Below are positions 14,256 through 15,492 of a stretch of 15,492 nucleotides of DNA, piece after piece. A model generated the notes under the pieces. That model was not told the DNA's origin and searched no databases. It saw only the letters and a program-made list of their open reading frames with translations. The stretch lies in contig CAJUEI010000076.1 of the NCBI GenBank assembly GCA_910585255.1, positions 1 to 15,492 of the forward strand, read 5' to 3'. This DNA is from an uncultured Lachnospiraceae bacterium. GTDB lineage: Bacteria > Bacillota > Clostridia > Lachnospirales > Lachnospiraceae. Position 1 is the stretch's first letter, and each line of letters begins with the position of its first letter. The position numbers and the translations under genes were made by a program.

Positions 14256-15470
14256 ATAGAAGCACAAAAAGAACAGGCAGTCGTTCGGATTCAGAAAGGA
14301 AAAGGAAAAACCTTAAAAAGCGGAGGAGCCTGGATTTATAATAATGAAATCGATCAAATATTGGGAGACTGCAGGGATGGAGATCTGGTTACAGTAGAAG
14401 ATTTTGACGGCTATTTTCTAGGGACAGGATATATCAACCGAAATTCCGTAATTACTGTGCGGATGATGACTCGTATAAAGGGACAAAAAATTGATGCAGC
14501 TTTTTTAGAACAGCGAGTACGGGACTGTATTGCATATCGTAAAAATATAATCGATATGGCGTGCTGCCGGCTGATCTTTGGAGAAGCAGATTTTCTTCCC
14601 GGAATTGTGGTAGACAAATTTTCGGATATTTTAGTTGTACAGTCTCTTACACTTGGAATAGAACAGTTTAAAACAGTTATTCTGGAGGCATGTAAAAAAG
14701 TGCTCTTAGAAGAAGGAATAACGATTCGGGGCGTGTATGAGAGAAGCGATGTAAAAGTACGAAAGCAGGAAGGAATGGAACTATATAAAGGATTTTTAGG
14801 AGAAGAATTTGATACCAAAGTCCTTATTACAGAAAATCATGTAAAGTATTATGTAGATGTAGCGGAAGGGCAGAAAACCGGGTTTTTCTTAGATCAGAAG
14901 TGGAATCGGCTTGCTTTGCAGCGGTTCTGCAAGGGAGCAAAAGTATTGGACTGCTTTACACATACAGGATCGTTCGCTTTAAATGCCGGGATTGCCGGGG
15001 CTTCTTCAGTACTTGGGGTGGATGCTTCCGAATTGGGAATTGCTCAGGCGGAAGAAAATGCCAGGTTGAATGGCTTAGAAGATCGAGTAAAATTTCAGTG
15101 TGCAGATGTGTTTGATCTGCTTCCTGCTTTGGAAAAAAAGGGGGAACAATTTGATGTAGTAATTTTAGATCCGCCGGCTTTTACAAAGGCACGGGGATCG
15201 GTAAAAAATGCGGTGAAGGGGTATCGGGAGATCAATATGCGGGGGATGAAATTGGTGCGGGACGGAGGATTTTTGGCTACCTGTTCGTGTTCCCATTTTA
15301 TTACGCCGGAATTGTTTACAGAGGTTATTGCACAAGCCGGAAGGAGTGTACATCGGAGGCTTCGGCAGGTAGAGTATCGGACTCAGGCGGGGGATCATCC
15401 GATTCTTTGGGCGGCGGAGGAATCGTATTATTTGAAATTTTATATTTTTCAGGTTTGTGTGGAAAAATAG
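14256..15470 (+). CDS. RlmI-like 23S rRNA (cytosine-5) methyltransferase with PUA domain; start codon uncertain
   Basis: This class I SAM enzyme of the RlmI/RlmK-type COG1092 family methylates a cytosine of 23S rRNA. The first ATG/GTG/TTG in frame is TTG 14361, which would remove part of the PUA domain. Upstream in frame, however, the sequence reads AVVRIQKGKGKTLKSGGAWI then YNNEID, the standard N-terminus of the family. The frame is open back to TAG 14235, so a start near 14256 (ATA) gives about 404 residues, close to E. coli RlmI (396). Numbering from 14361, family marks are VDKFSDILVVQ (84-94), VYERSDVKVRKQEG (125-138), KTGFFLDQKWNR (172-183), VLDCFTHTGSFALNAG (195-210, motif I), VILDPPAFTK, and CSCSHFI with the expected cysteine. 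It is probably co-transcribed with the lactonase-like gene. See the finding on its start. Confidence 0.85.
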   Translation: MEAQKEQAVVRIQKGKGKTLKSGGAWIYNNEIDQILGDCRDGDLVTVEDFDGYFLGTGYINRNSVITVRMMTRIKGQKIDAAFLEQRVRDCIAYRKNIIDMACCRLIFGEADFLPGIVVDKFSDILVVQSLTLGIEQFKTVILEACKKVLLEEGITIRGVYERSDVKVRKQEGMELYKGFLGEEFDTKVLITENHVKYYVDVAEGQKTGFFLDQKWNRLALQRFCKGAKVLDCFTHTGSFALNAGIAGASSVLGVDASELGIAQAEENARLNGLEDRVKFQCADVFDLLPALEKKGEQFDVVILDPPAFTKARGSVKNAVKGYREINMRGMKLVRDGGFLATCSCSHFITPELFTEVIAQAGRSVHRRLRQVEYRTQAGDHPILWAAEESYYLKFYIFQVCVEK

Positions 15471-15492
15471 GTTGGAAGAATGTCAGTTCCGG

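Overview
The window looks like chromosomal DNA of a low-G+C Gram-positive anaerobe of the Clostridia, most plausibly Lachnospiraceae. The grounds are strong AGGAGG-type ribosome binding sites, A/T-rich codon use, a YfhO-type GT-C protein and a multi-PepSY secreted protein. No rRNA or tRNA gene, CRISPR array or intact transposase was seen.

Positions 1-9735 form a cell-envelope glycopolymer locus, all on the plus strand. It opens with the 3' part of a GlfT2-like galactofuranosyltransferase. Next come a YfhO-family GT-C membrane glycosyltransferase and a WecE/RffA-like sugar-nucleotide 4-aminotransferase. A class I SAM methyltransferase follows, split by a one-base shift in a run of seven G. Then come a GNAT acetyltransferase, a polyprenyl-phosphate glycosyltransferase of the GtrB/ArnC/CsbB type, two four-helix SMR/EamA proteins resembling ArnE and ArnF, and UDP-galactopyranose mutase (glf). 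Read together, an amino-dideoxy sugar is made on a nucleotide, acylated, moved to a polyprenyl phosphate, flipped outward by the small membrane pair, and transferred outside by YfhO. The likely acceptor is a galactofuranose-containing wall polymer built with Glf and the GlfT2-like enzyme. This is a Gram-positive parallel to the Arn route for 4-amino-arabinose, and to CsbB/GtcA/YfhO. The assembled pathway is inference; the individual families are well supported.

Three copies or remnants of one small, hairpin-rich element lie in the gaps at about 6481-6639, 8303-8356 and 11433-11474. Each directly follows TTTAAC or TTTAAT. The first and third also share a right end closing in TTTGAC. They look like non-autonomous IS200/IS605-type elements or solo reRNA/omegaRNA-like ends. 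One sits on a stop codon, and one sits in the loop of an intrinsic terminator.

Positions 10008-15470 hold ordinary genes. These are a secreted protein with four PepSY domains, a bidirectional terminator, argH on the minus strand, and then, divergently, a 6-phosphogluconolactonase-like beta-propeller and an RlmI-like rRNA cytosine methyltransferase. The RlmI-like gene has no ordinary start codon ahead of its PUA domain. A GTG followed by one extra T suggests either a start-site frameshift or a non-canonical start.
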